From: Gemmatimonadota bacterium
GTDB taxonomy: Bacteria > Latescibacterota > UBA2968 > GCA-2709665
Length of the DNA: 44,568 nt
Reading direction: 5' to 3'
NCBI GenBank assembly: GCA_002709665.1
Contig: PAQK01000067.1
Location: forward strand, 1 to 44,568
The notes beneath the pieces were generated by a model. It saw nothing but the letters and a program-made list of their open reading frames with translations. It searched no databases and was not told the DNA's origin. The position numbers and the translations under genes are program-made. Below are positions 28,966 through 39,622 of the stretch, piece by piece; position 1 is the stretch's first letter; every line of letters starts with the position of its first letter.

Positions 28966-29502
28966 ATGGACGCAGAAAACACCGTTCTGGTGATCGTGGA
29001 TGTTCAGGGCAAGCTTGATCATTCGATGTTCGAGAAGAAACGCCTTTTCAGGAACCTACGGACGGTTATCCAGGGAATCCGGATTCTGAATATCCCGATT
29101 CTCTAGCTAGAGCAGTATCCCAAGGGACTGGGACCCACCATTTAGGAAATTGGTGAGTTGCTGGGGGATCTCGAGCCGGTCGCCAAGACCTATTTCAGTG
29201 CGTGTGGTACGGAGGGGTTCCTGGATCGTCTGATGGCAGTGGATCGAAATCAGGTGCTCGTCGCGGGCATAGAAACACATATCTGTGTGTATCAGACAAC
29301 CCGGGATTTGCTCGCTCGGGAGTTTCAAGTGGAGGTCCTCGCCGATGCGGTTTCTTCTCGGACATCCGAGAACAGAGATTTGGGGCTGGAAAGAATGCGG
29401 GAGGATGGAGCCCGACTGACTTCGGTTGAGATGGCGCTATTTGATTTGCTGAAAGAGGCGGGATCCCCGGAGTTTAAAGAGATTGTGGGTCTTGTGAAGT
29501 AG
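28966..29502 (+). pseudogene. Isochorismatase family hydrolase with two in-frame TAG codons
   Basis: MDAENTVLVIVDVQGKLDHSMFEKKRLFRNL...IPIL*LEQYPKGLGPTI*EIGELLGDLEPVAKTYFSACGTEGF...VAGIETHICVYQT; TAG 29104-29106 and 29143-29145; same frame throughout. Confidence 0.85.
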
Positions 29503-29528
29503 GCAGATCCATAGAAGGAGAGGGTGAC

Positions 29529-30545
29529 GTGGATCGGGTCAAACTAGGAGTCGTGGGTCTTGGGCTGATGGGCGATAGGTTTTCGCGCATAATTTCCGAG
29601 TCCACTCGGGCAGAACTGACCGCCGTTGCGGATGTGGCGGGCGATCGAGTTACCGAGGTGTCGGGCGCATGGGGTGGACGAGGTTACGCGAGGGTTGATG
29701 AGATGCTGGAGAAGGAACCTGGTCTGGATGGTGTTGTGATTGCCACTTCGGACCAGTTTCATCTGGATCCAGCGGTTGCGTGCGCACAAGCCGGGAAACA
29801 ATTGTTCGTCGAGAAACCGCTGGCGCTCAATCAGGGGGACTGCGAGACGATTATCCAGGCTGCTGATGCGGCGGGCGTCACCTTGCTGGTGGGGCAAACC
29901 TTGCGTTTCGATCCCAGGTACGCGGCTGCGCGCCAGGCCGTTCGAGATGGCCGGTTGGGTGAGTTGGTACACACGTTTTCGCGTCGGAATAATCCACCGA
30001 CTGTCGTGGAGAAATATGGCGACCGGGTGTCTGTGGCATTCTTCCTGGGCATTCACGATATCGATTTCCTCATCTGGGCGATCGACGCCAAGGTGAACCG
30101 GGTGTTCGCCTCAGGGAGGAGAGGGATCCTGTCCGCACGGGGACTGGATCTCGACGATACGATTTTTAGCATCCTGAATTGGGACAACGGAGTGATTTCT
30201 GGTCTTGAGAATTCCTGGTGGGTCCCGGCGGATGCCCCGGGCAGGCTCTACACCCATTTGTTCGAGGCGGAAGGCACGGAGGGTGAGATTCACATTGTGC
30301 CGGAACAGACAGGACTGACGGTTAGGAGAGAGGGAGTTTGCGATTATCCTAACGCGGTCTATGCCCCTGAAGTTCAGGGAAGGCTGGGTGGAACGTACAG
30401 GGATGAGATCGAGCATTTTATCGATTGTATTGTAACCGGTTGTGCACCCCTGGCTCCCGGGCCGGAAGCGATGCGAGCGGTCGCCGTGGTACAGGCCATT
30501 CACGAATCGATCGAGACCGGGCAACCTGTAGACGTGAACATCTAG
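29529..30545 (+). CDS. Gfo/Idh/MocA family oxidoreductase
   Basis: KLGVVGLGLMGDRFSRII and LFVEKPLALNQGDCETIIQAA motifs. Confidence 0.92.
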   Translation: MDRVKLGVVGLGLMGDRFSRIISESTRAELTAVADVAGDRVTEVSGAWGGRGYARVDEMLEKEPGLDGVVIATSDQFHLDPAVACAQAGKQLFVEKPLALNQGDCETIIQAADAAGVTLLVGQTLRFDPRYAAARQAVRDGRLGELVHTFSRRNNPPTVVEKYGDRVSVAFFLGIHDIDFLIWAIDAKVNRVFASGRRGILSARGLDLDDTIFSILNWDNGVISGLENSWWVPADAPGRLYTHLFEAEGTEGEIHIVPEQTGLTVRREGVCDYPNAVYAPEVQGRLGGTYRDEIEHFIDCIVTGCAPLAPGPEAMRAVAVVQAIHESIETGQPVDVNI

Positions 30546-30567
30546 TATCGAAAATTACACCTGGTGC

Positions 30568-31275
30568 TTGTCAGAGGTTCACTTGGCGTCCTGGCATGGA
30601 TACGAAGAACTCTGACCGGATTTGCTGGTAGAGGTCGTGAGAGAGGTTCCTGTTCTTTTCTGGCCACTGGGATTGTTGGAACATCATGGTTTGCATCTAC
30701 CAATCGGCTACGACGGCATCAAAGCGGCTCGAACCTGTATCCGTGTGGCCGAGCGCACGGGTGGTGTTCTGTTGCCGACGATGTGGTTGGGTGGAGGTGG
30801 TGGACACGGATAATTTAATTGGACGGTTTACGAGCCGGAAGATGCGACGGCACATCTTCTCAATCGGACGACTGAGAAGATGATCGAGTTCGGATTCAAG
30901 GTCCTTGTTCTGCTCACCGGTCACTATCCGTGGCAGGGCACTCTGGATCGCAATCTTCCCGTTATCCGTGAGGCGAATCCTGCTGTTCTGATGCTGTGGG
31001 GAACCGAGATGACGATCTGTGAGGATGCGGTCAAACTGAAGGGTGATAACGCTGCCCTGGAGGAGACTCCATTCGGCCTGGCTCTTTTTTCTGAACTGAT
31101 TGATATGGATGCTATGAGATCGGGACGTGATGACAGCGCGTGGCCGGGTGGCAAGATCCCTTCGGATCAACATCCGGCAGTTTGTTTCGACACCAATAAT
31201 CCGCTATTGCCCAAATGGGTGAAGATTCTGGCAATGCCACTGGTGAACGCGGAGAGGAAGGCATTGCTGCAGTAG
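30568..31275 (+). pseudogene. Creatininase family protein with in-frame TGA and TAA
   Basis: LSEVHLASWHGYEEL*PDLLVEVVREVPVLFWPLGLLEHHGLHLPIGYD...GGGGGHG*FNWTVYEPEDATAHLLNRT...LLTGHYPWQG; TGA 30613-30615 and TAA 30811-30813 in one continuous frame. Confidence 0.82.
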
Positions 31276-31364
31276 TGGATCATCTCTCCCTTAAAATAAA
31301 TTCGTTTCTTGTGGGGAAAATTGGGGCTTAGCGGATCTGTGAGTCCGGTGACTGGAGATAGAGA

Positions 31365-33218
31365 ATGGGTGAATCATTGAAGGACCTGATCAACCAGAGT
31401 TTCGATGAATATCCTGAGCGAACAGCTGTTCGCATCCTGAGGCAATCCGACCAGGCGGGTGACAGGGGATTGCGTTATGTCCCGATGACCTACCAGCAAT
31501 TACATGAACAGCGAGATCGACTCGCGTCGGGAATCGCTCAGTCTGGCCTGGAAAAGGGTCAACGGGTCGGGATACTCACGGATGGTGGTCTTGAACCGTT
31601 GTTGATCTTTCTTGCTGCAGATGCATTGGGTGTCTCTTCAGTGCCATTCTGTAACAAGCAGCCGGATGAAATCCTGATTCACAATATCAATCACTCCGGC
31701 ATTGTTCTGCTGTTCGCAGATAGCAAGAGCCTTGACCAAATCAAGCGAATAGAGTCCCATCTTGACCGTCCTCCGAGGATCGTGCTGACAGAGGGTCAGG
31801 GAAATGGGGAGGAGTCTTTTTTCGACCTGATCAGGCTTGGGGCGGGCCAAACGCCTCCAGATGTAGACGTCGGTGCTGAGGACGAGTCCAAAGTGATTTA
31901 CACATCGGGGTCATCCGGGTTGCCCAAGGGGGTGGTGCAGACTCACGGGAACATAGTGAGCAATGTGAAGTCTGTTTGGGATGTGATTGCGCTCAAACAT
32001 GATCTCATCATCTTCAAGTCTGCTCCCGATTACCATACACTTGGCATCCTCAATATCTACTACCCGCTAGCAAAGGGATGGTCTCTGGATATGGCGAGAT
32101 CTCCCGACCGGGTGTTGTCGGATATCAGGCACTCCGAACCTGAAGGGTTCCTGACCGTGCCGCTTGTGCTGGACAAGGTCTATGGGAATGTCAGGAAAGA
32201 GATCGAGGCCGGAGGAACACGGGGCAAGTTGATTAGCCGTGCAGTCCGAGCAAAGCAGAAGATTGCCAGGGGGAAAGGATCGATCGCAGATTGGCTGGTC
32301 TACGGGTCAGTGGGGAAGAAGGTTGTGAATCAGATTAAGGAGAAACTGGCGACGAGGGTTGGCGGTAGGTTGCAGCTCCTGATCGTTGGGGCGGCCAAGG
32401 CGGATCCGGAGGCTCTGGATTTCTTCCAGGATGTGCTGGATATAACTGCTTTTGAAGGATATGGAACCACGGAGTGTAGTCCACTTATTGCCTTAAACAC
32501 GCTCGCTGGACAGAAAACCGGTACGGTAGGACGGCCGTTGCAGGAGGTGAGGCTGGTTTCGGAAAGTGGTGAGGTTGTGGGATACGGTGAGCCGGCCACA
32601 AAAACTTTCCGTGGGTCCGGAGAGAAGATTGGTGAACTGTGGGTTCACGGGTCCCACGTGATGCGGGAATATCTCAAGGACCCTGATCAAACTGCGAAGA
32701 CGCTGGTGGATGATAAGGAAGGCAAGCGCTGGTACAGGACGGGTGATCTGTTCAGCTTGGACGACGAAGGTTTCCTCACTTTTCAGGGAAGAATAGGCAG
32801 GCAATTTAAGCTTAGAAACGGGGAGTTCGTCAATCCTGAGCTATTGGAGAGGATCTACGGTCGTGTACCGCTGATCGAGCACGTGATGGTGTGTGGTGAT
32901 CAGAACCGGACATTTCCGCTTCCCATTGTCACTGTGAATGCGGAGGAGGCCAGAAACCAAACAGACTTGGGAGACTTGCCCAAGGAGGACGAGGATCTTC
33001 GGCGGCACCCAGCAATTGCTGAACGAATCCGGGAAGGCATGTTGAGGGAAGCCACTTTGGCTGGTGTTCCGGGGCACGAGCGTCCGCAAAAAATCCTGAT
33101 CCTTACCGATCCATTCAGCGAAGCATCGGGAACGCTTACCAAAGGTCTGAAGAAACTTGTGCCAAAGGAAATCGTTAGACAGAATGAAGATCGTATACAA
33201 GAGACTTACGATTCATAA
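31365..33218 (+). CDS. AMP-dependent synthetase/ligase (long-chain acyl-CoA synthetase-like)
   Basis: VIYTSGSSGLPKGVVQTHGN, FEGYGTTECSP, WYRTGDLFSLDDEGFL motifs. Confidence 0.92.
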   Translation: MGESLKDLINQSFDEYPERTAVRILRQSDQAGDRGLRYVPMTYQQLHEQRDRLASGIAQSGLEKGQRVGILTDGGLEPLLIFLAADALGVSSVPFCNKQPDEILIHNINHSGIVLLFADSKSLDQIKRIESHLDRPPRIVLTEGQGNGEESFFDLIRLGAGQTPPDVDVGAEDESKVIYTSGSSGLPKGVVQTHGNIVSNVKSVWDVIALKHDLIIFKSAPDYHTLGILNIYYPLAKGWSLDMARSPDRVLSDIRHSEPEGFLTVPLVLDKVYGNVRKEIEAGGTRGKLISRAVRAKQKIARGKGSIADWLVYGSVGKKVVNQIKEKLATRVGGRLQLLIVGAAKADPEALDFFQDVLDITAFEGYGTTECSPLIALNTLAGQKTGTVGRPLQEVRLVSESGEVVGYGEPATKTFRGSGEKIGELWVHGSHVMREYLKDPDQTAKTLVDDKEGKRWYRTGDLFSLDDEGFLTFQGRIGRQFKLRNGEFVNPELLERIYGRVPLIEHVMVCGDQNRTFPLPIVTVNAEEARNQTDLGDLPKEDEDLRRHPAIAERIREGMLREATLAGVPGHERPQKILILTDPFSEASGTLTKGLKKLVPKEIVRQNEDRIQETYDS

Positions 33219-33254
33219 TTGACGGGATCTTTGCAAACCATAAGGAGAACTCAT

Positions 33255-34298
33255 ATGCCGACGTTTTCGGCGGAAGAACTGCGCAGGATTGGCCGTGAAA
33301 TCTATGTGAAAGCCGGTGCTACGGACCACGAGGCGGAGACGGTAGCGAGTCTACTCGTGGAGTCTAGTCTGATGGGTCACGATTCCCACGGTGTGATGCG
33401 GCTGCCCCAATACGTCGTTGGTATAGAATCTGGTCAGATCAAACCGGGAGCAGTGGTTGAAGTCGAGCGGGAAACGGCGGCATCCGCGGTGTTGAACGGA
33501 AACTGGGGATTTGGGCACGTGACTGCCGTTGAGGCAATGAAAATTGCGATGGAGAAAGCGCGTGAGGCCTCTGTAGGCCTGGTGACAGTGCATCGTTCCA
33601 ATCATGTGGGCAGACTGGGGGCATATCCTCCGGCGGCAGCTGACGACGATATGATAGGAATCCTTACCAACAATGGTCACGGCGGTGACCTGGCAATGGC
33701 TCCCTGGGGTGGTCTGGGGCGAATCCTTCCGGCAAATTGCCTCGCGGCTGCCTTTCCCTCGGCCGGCCAGTTCCCTGTCGTACTGGATCTGACGACGGCG
33801 GGTGCTGCAGGAGGAAAGGTTCGCGTGACGCTGGCAAGGGGAGAGACGATGCCGGAGGGTTGGATGATCGATCACGAAGGCAACTCTACCATTCATCCGG
33901 AAGATTATGTTACGGAACCAAAGGGTGCGCTCCTACCCTTTGGCGGGCTGGTCGGACACAAGGGATCGGGGCTGGCGATCGTAATCGACATCTTGTCAGG
34001 CGCACTTTCTCCGGCGGGCTGCTCTCGAGAAAATTCAGAAGTTACGGGGAACGCGTTGTTTGTTCAGGTGATCAACGTGGAGGCATTTCAGCCGTTGGAG
34101 GATTTCAAGAACGAGGTGGCCAATTTTGTGGACTATGTGAAATCTGCAGCTCCTGCGCCGGGATTCGACGAGGTGTTGGTGCCGGGTGAGCGATCTTACA
34201 GGACGAAACAGGAACGAATGGCGAACGGGATCCCGGTGGTTGATTCCACGTGGGAGAAGATCGCCGAGGTAGCAAAGAAGCTGGATGTGGAGGTTTGA
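33255..34298 (+). CDS. Malate/L-lactate (sulfolactate-type) dehydrogenase family protein
   Basis: SSLMGHDSHGVMRLPQYV, HRSNHVGRLGAYP and GHKGSGLAIVIDILSG motifs; AAGGAGA RBS. Confidence 0.9.
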   Translation: MPTFSAEELRRIGREIYVKAGATDHEAETVASLLVESSLMGHDSHGVMRLPQYVVGIESGQIKPGAVVEVERETAASAVLNGNWGFGHVTAVEAMKIAMEKAREASVGLVTVHRSNHVGRLGAYPPAAADDDMIGILTNNGHGGDLAMAPWGGLGRILPANCLAAAFPSAGQFPVVLDLTTAGAAGGKVRVTLARGETMPEGWMIDHEGNSTIHPEDYVTEPKGALLPFGGLVGHKGSGLAIVIDILSGALSPAGCSRENSEVTGNALFVQVINVEAFQPLEDFKNEVANFVDYVKSAAPAPGFDEVLVPGERSYRTKQERMANGIPVVDSTWEKIAEVAKKLDVEV

Positions 34299-34302
34299 CC
34301 GG

Positions 34303-35345
34303 ATGGGTCGAGTTCTGAAAGTTGGGATGCTGGGATGTAGCGATATTGCATACAAGAGCAGCGGGCCATCTATCAAGAAGTCAAGGAACACCGAGATGAT
34401 CGTGGCAATGGATCTTGTTGAGAACGTTGCAGAGTCGTTCGGCGAAGAGTTCGGTATACACGCCACGACAGGCCCGGATGTTGTGTTCGAAAGCGATTAA
34501 GTAGACGCAGTGGTAATCTCCACCCCTCACTATTTTCACGAGCCCTTGACGGTGCAGGCCGCTGAACCTGGCAAGCACGTGATATGTGAGAAACCGATCG
34601 AATGTACCCTGGGTGCAGGCAGACCGCATGATCGAGGCCTGTCGTGAAGCGGGTGTGCTTCTGAGTATCAATTTGATAACCAGATACAGTGCAGTGACGT
34701 GCAAGGGCAGGGATCTGGTAGACCAGGGCGTTGTAGGAAAGATCTTGGGATTGCAGTTTCATGTGATGGTGGACAAGCCAACCAGCTACTGGTCCGGGGG
34801 ATATTCCGGGAGAGTAAAAACAGACTGGCGACCATCTGTGGAGCAGTCTGGCGGGGGTGTGCTGGTGATGAACCTTATGCAAGATATCGATCGATTTCGT
34901 TACATGACGGGGCTCGAAGTCGTACGTGCCTATAGTGAATACGATACGTTTGTGACCGATGTCGAAGTGGAGGACTACCTCGCCGTGACTTACAGGTACA
35001 ACAATGGCGTCATCGGCAATGCGACGGCGTCTTCCTGTGCAAAAGGACGCGGGGGTACGGGCAACAGGACTTTGGGTACCGAGGGGCAAATATTGTTCGA
35101 TTCACCCAGGTTACGAGTGTTCAACACCGGAGATTTCGAGTTTTTGGTAGCAGGTGAGTGGAACGACATAGAAGTCGATTTGGAACAGTATGACCGTCAG
35201 GTTTATACAGAAGAAATTTGCCGAGGCCGTCTTCAGCGGCAAAGAGCTGGACATCCCAGGCATGGAGGGTAGGAAAACGCTTGAGGCAATCGTTGCCGCC
35301 TATCGTTCTGGAGAGCGCAATCAAGCGGTAGATCTGCCATTGTGA
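34303..35345 (+). pseudogene. Gfo/Idh/MocA oxidoreductase with a TAA and two frameshifts
   Basis: LKVGMLGCSDIAYKSSGPSIKKS...[43 protein letters not shown] | QADRMIEACREAGVLLS...EWNDIEVDLEQYDRQV | RFIQKKFAEAVFSGKELDIPGMEGRKTLEAIVAAYRSG; TAA 34498-34500; shifts near 34613 and 35195. Confidence 0.85.
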
Positions 35346-35407
35346 ATCAGTTCAACTAGGTATCTACAAGAAGCAAAAAGTTGCATCTGGAGTTTGAGGA
35401 GGATCCA

Positions 35408-36742
35408 ATGTCTGACGACATACGAGCTGGCGCAGAGGAAGCCAGGGCTGCCGCCCTGGTGCTCGCACAATCTACAGAGGCAGATCGCAATGGTGCGTTG
35501 GAAGCTATTGCAGCGGCACTCGAGGAGAATGCCGAGGAGATCTTTAATGCGAATCATCTTGATTTGGAGGCCGGGAACCAGCTTATGGCTGAGGGAAAGT
35601 TGACAGAGCCCCTGGTTCACAGACTGAAGCTGGATGCAAAGAAGCTGCCGCAGGAAGTGGTGGTTGGGGTACGGAGTGTCAGGGACCAGGAAGACCCGAT
35701 TGGCAAGACCCAAATGGCAACGGAATTGGATGAGGGACTGAATCTCTACAGGGTGTCGGTACCCATAGGTGTGATTGGTGTGGTGTTCGAATCCAGACCG
35801 GATGCCCTCGTACAGATCGCGTGCCTGTGTTTGAAGTCCGGTAATGCAGTCCTGCTGAAAGGGGGTAGTGAAGCCCTACACTCGAACCGCGTGCTGGCGC
35901 AGATTATGCAGAACGCCACACGGGGCCTGCCGGGAATTCCGCAAGGTTGGATGCATCTCCTCGAGGCCAGAGAGGAGGTGCAGGCAATTCTGGATCTGCA
36001 CCATCTGGTAGACCTTCTTATACCAAGGGGAGGCAACGACCTGGTTCAACATATCATGAATAACACCAAGATTCCTGTAATGGGCCATGCCGATGGGATC
36101 TGTCACGTGTACGTGGATGCAGAGGCGGATGCACATAAGGCGAGGAGAATCTGTCTGGATTCCAAAACTCAGTATCCGGCAGTCTGCAATGCCGCGGAGA
36201 CCATTCTGGTGCACAGTGAACTTGCCGAAGAATTGCTACCCGATATCGTGAGGGATCTGGTTGGGGTAGGTGTAGAGGTCCGGGGTGATGAAGCGACGCA
36301 GGCTTACGGGGGGGGGCGGGTGAAGGCGGCATCAGAAGCGGATTGGGCAACGGAGTACCTGGACCTGATTGTGTCGATCAAAGTTGTCTCCGGTCTGGAA
36401 GAGGCGATCGATCATATCAATCGCTTCAGTTCACATCACACGGATGCGATTGTAACGGAAGATGGTGGTGCAGCCGAACGGTTTTTGCGTGCCGTGGATT
36501 CGGCGTCGGCACTTCATAATGCTTCCACCCGATTCGCGGATGGCTTCAGGTATGGTCTTGGGGCAGAGCTCGGAATCAGCACCAACAGACTTCACAGTAG
36601 AGGTCCCGTGGGGTTGGAAGGCCTTGTTATTTACAAATACGTATTGGAAGGCGGTGGCCACATTGTTGGAGACTACAGTGGCGACAATGCCCGCACATAT
36701 TCGCATCGCAGGTTGAATTCGTCCTGGAAGAGAGGGCGTTGA
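35408..36742 (+). CDS. proA: Gamma-glutamyl phosphate reductase
   Basis: Full-length ProA-like: VPIGVIGVVFESRPDALVQIACLCLKSGNAVLLKGGSEA, LIPRGGNDLV, HADGICHVYVD, TRFADGFRYGLGAELGISTNRLHSRGPVGLEGLVIYKY. Confidence 0.95.
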   Translation: MSDDIRAGAEEARAAALVLAQSTEADRNGALEAIAAALEENAEEIFNANHLDLEAGNQLMAEGKLTEPLVHRLKLDAKKLPQEVVVGVRSVRDQEDPIGKTQMATELDEGLNLYRVSVPIGVIGVVFESRPDALVQIACLCLKSGNAVLLKGGSEALHSNRVLAQIMQNATRGLPGIPQGWMHLLEAREEVQAILDLHHLVDLLIPRGGNDLVQHIMNNTKIPVMGHADGICHVYVDAEADAHKARRICLDSKTQYPAVCNAAETILVHSELAEELLPDIVRDLVGVGVEVRGDEATQAYGGGRVKAASEADWATEYLDLIVSIKVVSGLEEAIDHINRFSSHHTDAIVTEDGGAAERFLRAVDSASALHNASTRFADGFRYGLGAELGISTNRLHSRGPVGLEGLVIYKYVLEGGGHIVGDYSGDNARTYSHRRLNSSWKRGR

Positions 36743-39600
36743 TGAGGGGCCGTAGGTCCGCAGGTTATCCGTGCAGGGCGTTTCTGGGTTGTTTCCTATT
36801 GTCTCTTCTGGGATGTGCGACCGGACAGCAGGGGGCCAGACCAGATGGGCAATCCGAGGAAGCACCGACCGTCACCAGGATGCCGGTAGATACGATGGTG
36901 ACGGTTGGTCGACTGCACAATGGGATCAAGTATTTCATTCGAGAGAACCAGAAACCAGAGAATCGTGCCGAGTTGAGGTTGGTGGTCAACACAGGCTCCA
37001 TTCTCGAGGAGGATGACCAACAGGGACTTGCCCATTTTGTGGAACACATGGCCTTTAACGGCACCCGAAATTTTCCCAAGCAAACCATAGTGGATTATCT
37101 GGAGTCGATTGGCCTGAGATTCGGGCCGGATCTGAACGCACAAACCAACTTTGATGAAACTGTCTACATCCTGCAGGTCCCAACAGACAGTGTACGAATT
37201 GTCGAGCAGGCGTTTGCCATAATGGGGGACTGGGCGAGCCATGTGAGTTTTCAGAAGGAGGAGGTGGAGAAGGAGCGCGGTGTGGTGATAGAAGAGTGGC
37301 GCTCAAGGCTGGGTGCCGGCGCGCGCATCTTCAAGAGACAGGTTCCCGTGATTTACCATAATTCTAGATACGCCAGCCGCATGCCCATAGGTGTGAAGAC
37401 TGTCCTGGACACTTTCCGGCAGGAGAGGTTGAAGAATTTCTATCGGGATTGGTACAGGCCGGACTTGATGGCTGTCATCGCTGTCGGAGATTTCGATGCG
37501 GACTGGATTGAGGACCTGATCAAAAAACGGTTTTCTACCATCCCCTCCGCTGTTGATCCTCCCACCAGGACGATGTATCCGGTTCCAGATCATAGTGAGA
37601 CTTTGTTTGCCCTGGTCACGGACCCAGAAGCCTCCTGGTCCAGTGTATCTGTTTATTACAAGATGGAGGCTCGAGACCAGGGCTCTGTTGAGGCGTATCG
37701 ACAAACCCTGGTGGAGGCCCTTCACACGCGTATGCTAAACTCTCGTTTGCGCGAATTGAGCAAGATTCCAGAGGCGCCTTTCCTATCTGGACATTCGGGG
37801 AGGGCCCGTCTCGCGCGAACAAAGGAGGTCTACTCGCTCTCGGCGAGGGTGAAAGAGGGTGGAGTGCTGCAGGGCCTTGAGGCGCTTCTGATCGAGGCGG
37901 GCAGACTAAAGCAACATGGGTTTACAGAGACCGAATTGGCCCGGGAAAAAGTGGAAATGCTCAGGAGTATCGAACAGTCCTTCAGGGAGAGAGACAAAGT
38001 GCGTTCGGGGTCATACGCCGCGGAGTATATCCGCTATTACCTTACGGATGAGCCTATACCGGGTCTCCCATACGAATATCGTCTGCACAATGATCTGATC
38101 CCTGGCATTCGGATGGATGAAATCAACAGGCTGACCGAGGAATGGATGTCCATAGACAGCCGGGTCATCCTCGCAGATGGGCCTGATAAACTCGGAATGG
38201 GGCTTCCAGACAGCACCACACTACTTGCATTGATCTATGAGGTTGAGAATCTTCAGTTCGTTCCTTACGTCGATGAGGCTTCAGACCTGCCACTGCTTGA
38301 ACAGGTGCCCTCACCTGGATCTGTGACACTGGATAGGCGGATCCACGAATTGGGCGTTACGGAATGGACACTGAGCAATGGTGTGAGGGTTGTGACGAAG
38401 CCCACCGACTTCGAGAATGATCAGATCCTGTTTACCGCCTTCAGCCCTGGTGGACATTCCCTTGTATCGGATGATGACTACCTCGCTGCATCCACCGCAA
38501 CCTCCGTACTGAGAGAGTCAGGCGTGGGAAATTTCAGCCTGATCGAAATTCAAAAGAAACTTGCTGGCAAACTGGTAAGGATTTCACCATGGATAAGTGA
38601 GATTCACGAGGGCATTTCCGGCAGCGCGTCAGCAAAGGATGTAGAGACACTTTTTAAGCTCATCTATCTCTCATTTACTGCCCCACGAGCCGATAGCACA
38701 GCTTTCCTGGCCTTTCAGAACAGGATCAGGGGATATATGGAAAACAGGAATGTGAGCCCAGGTGCGGCATATGAAGACACGATTCAGGTGACCATGTCAC
38801 AGCATCACCACAGGGCGAGGGTGTGGTCGAACGAAATGCTTGAGGAGATGGATCTGCTCAAGTCATTCCAGATCTATAAAGACAGGTTTTCGGACGCCGG
38901 GGATTTCACGTTCACCTTTGTGGGAAATTTCGAAGTCGAGGCACTTCGGCCGTTGGTGTTGACATATCTGGCGTCACTTCCCACTACAGGCAGGGAGGAG
39001 ACCTGGCGGGATGTCGGGCTGCGTCCACCTGAAGGGGTAATCTCAAGAACGGTCCGGAGGGGTTTGGAACCGAAGAGCAACACCCGTCTTATTTTCTCCG
39101 GGCCTCTGGTGTGGAGTCGTCAAACGGAGTATGATCTGAACGCGATGGCGCACGTCTTACGAATCAAGCTGCGAGAAGTCGTACGTGAAGCGCTAGGTGG
39201 CTCGTATGGTGTTGGTGTCTGGAGTTCTGCGCAACGCTTTCCCAGTGAACGATACTCGGTGACGGTTGACTTTGAGTGCAGTCCGGGTCGTGTGGAAGAA
39301 CTGACGAAGGTGGTGTTCAGCCAGATCGATAGCCTGAAGCGATTTGGTACGTCCTGGGAGTACCTTCAAAAGGTAAAGGAGAGTCAGAAACGATCTAGAG
39401 AGGTTGCCCTGAAGGAGAACCGATTCTGGCGCGGTGCCTTGCAGACCCGATACGTACACGGAGAAGACCCATTGATGATTCTTTCGTTTGATCGGAAAGT
39501 GGATCGTTTGGATTTACCGTCGATTCAGCAAGCCGCAATCAAATATCTGGGCTCGAAGAACTATGCGAAGTTCGTTTTGCTGCCTGAAAAAAAGGAGTGA
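36742..39600 (+). CDS. M16-family zinc peptidase, lipoprotein signal
   Basis: Lipobox LLSLLGC, HFVEHMAFNGTRNFP (HxxEH), VIEEWRSRLGAGARIF; second M16 domain in the C-terminal half. Confidence 0.9.
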   Translation: MRGRRSAGYPCRAFLGCFLLSLLGCATGQQGARPDGQSEEAPTVTRMPVDTMVTVGRLHNGIKYFIRENQKPENRAELRLVVNTGSILEEDDQQGLAHFVEHMAFNGTRNFPKQTIVDYLESIGLRFGPDLNAQTNFDETVYILQVPTDSVRIVEQAFAIMGDWASHVSFQKEEVEKERGVVIEEWRSRLGAGARIFKRQVPVIYHNSRYASRMPIGVKTVLDTFRQERLKNFYRDWYRPDLMAVIAVGDFDADWIEDLIKKRFSTIPSAVDPPTRTMYPVPDHSETLFALVTDPEASWSSVSVYYKMEARDQGSVEAYRQTLVEALHTRMLNSRLRELSKIPEAPFLSGHSGRARLARTKEVYSLSARVKEGGVLQGLEALLIEAGRLKQHGFTETELAREKVEMLRSIEQSFRERDKVRSGSYAAEYIRYYLTDEPIPGLPYEYRLHNDLIPGIRMDEINRLTEEWMSIDSRVILADGPDKLGMGLPDSTTLLALIYEVENLQFVPYVDEASDLPLLEQVPSPGSVTLDRRIHELGVTEWTLSNGVRVVTKPTDFENDQILFTAFSPGGHSLVSDDDYLAASTATSVLRESGVGNFSLIEIQKKLAGKLVRISPWISEIHEGISGSASAKDVETLFKLIYLSFTAPRADSTAFLAFQNRIRGYMENRNVSPGAAYEDTIQVTMSQHHHRARVWSNEMLEEMDLLKSFQIYKDRFSDAGDFTFTFVGNFEVEALRPLVLTYLASLPTTGREETWRDVGLRPPEGVISRTVRRGLEPKSNTRLIFSGPLVWSRQTEYDLNAMAHVLRIKLREVVREALGGSYGVGVWSSAQRFPSERYSVTVDFECSPGRVEELTKVVFSQIDSLKRFGTSWEYLQKVKESQKRSREVALKENRFWRGALQTRYVHGEDPLMILSFDRKVDRLDLPSIQQAAIKYLGSKNYAKFVLLPEKKE

Positions 39601-39622
39601 TGTAAGAACGGGGAGGGAGACC

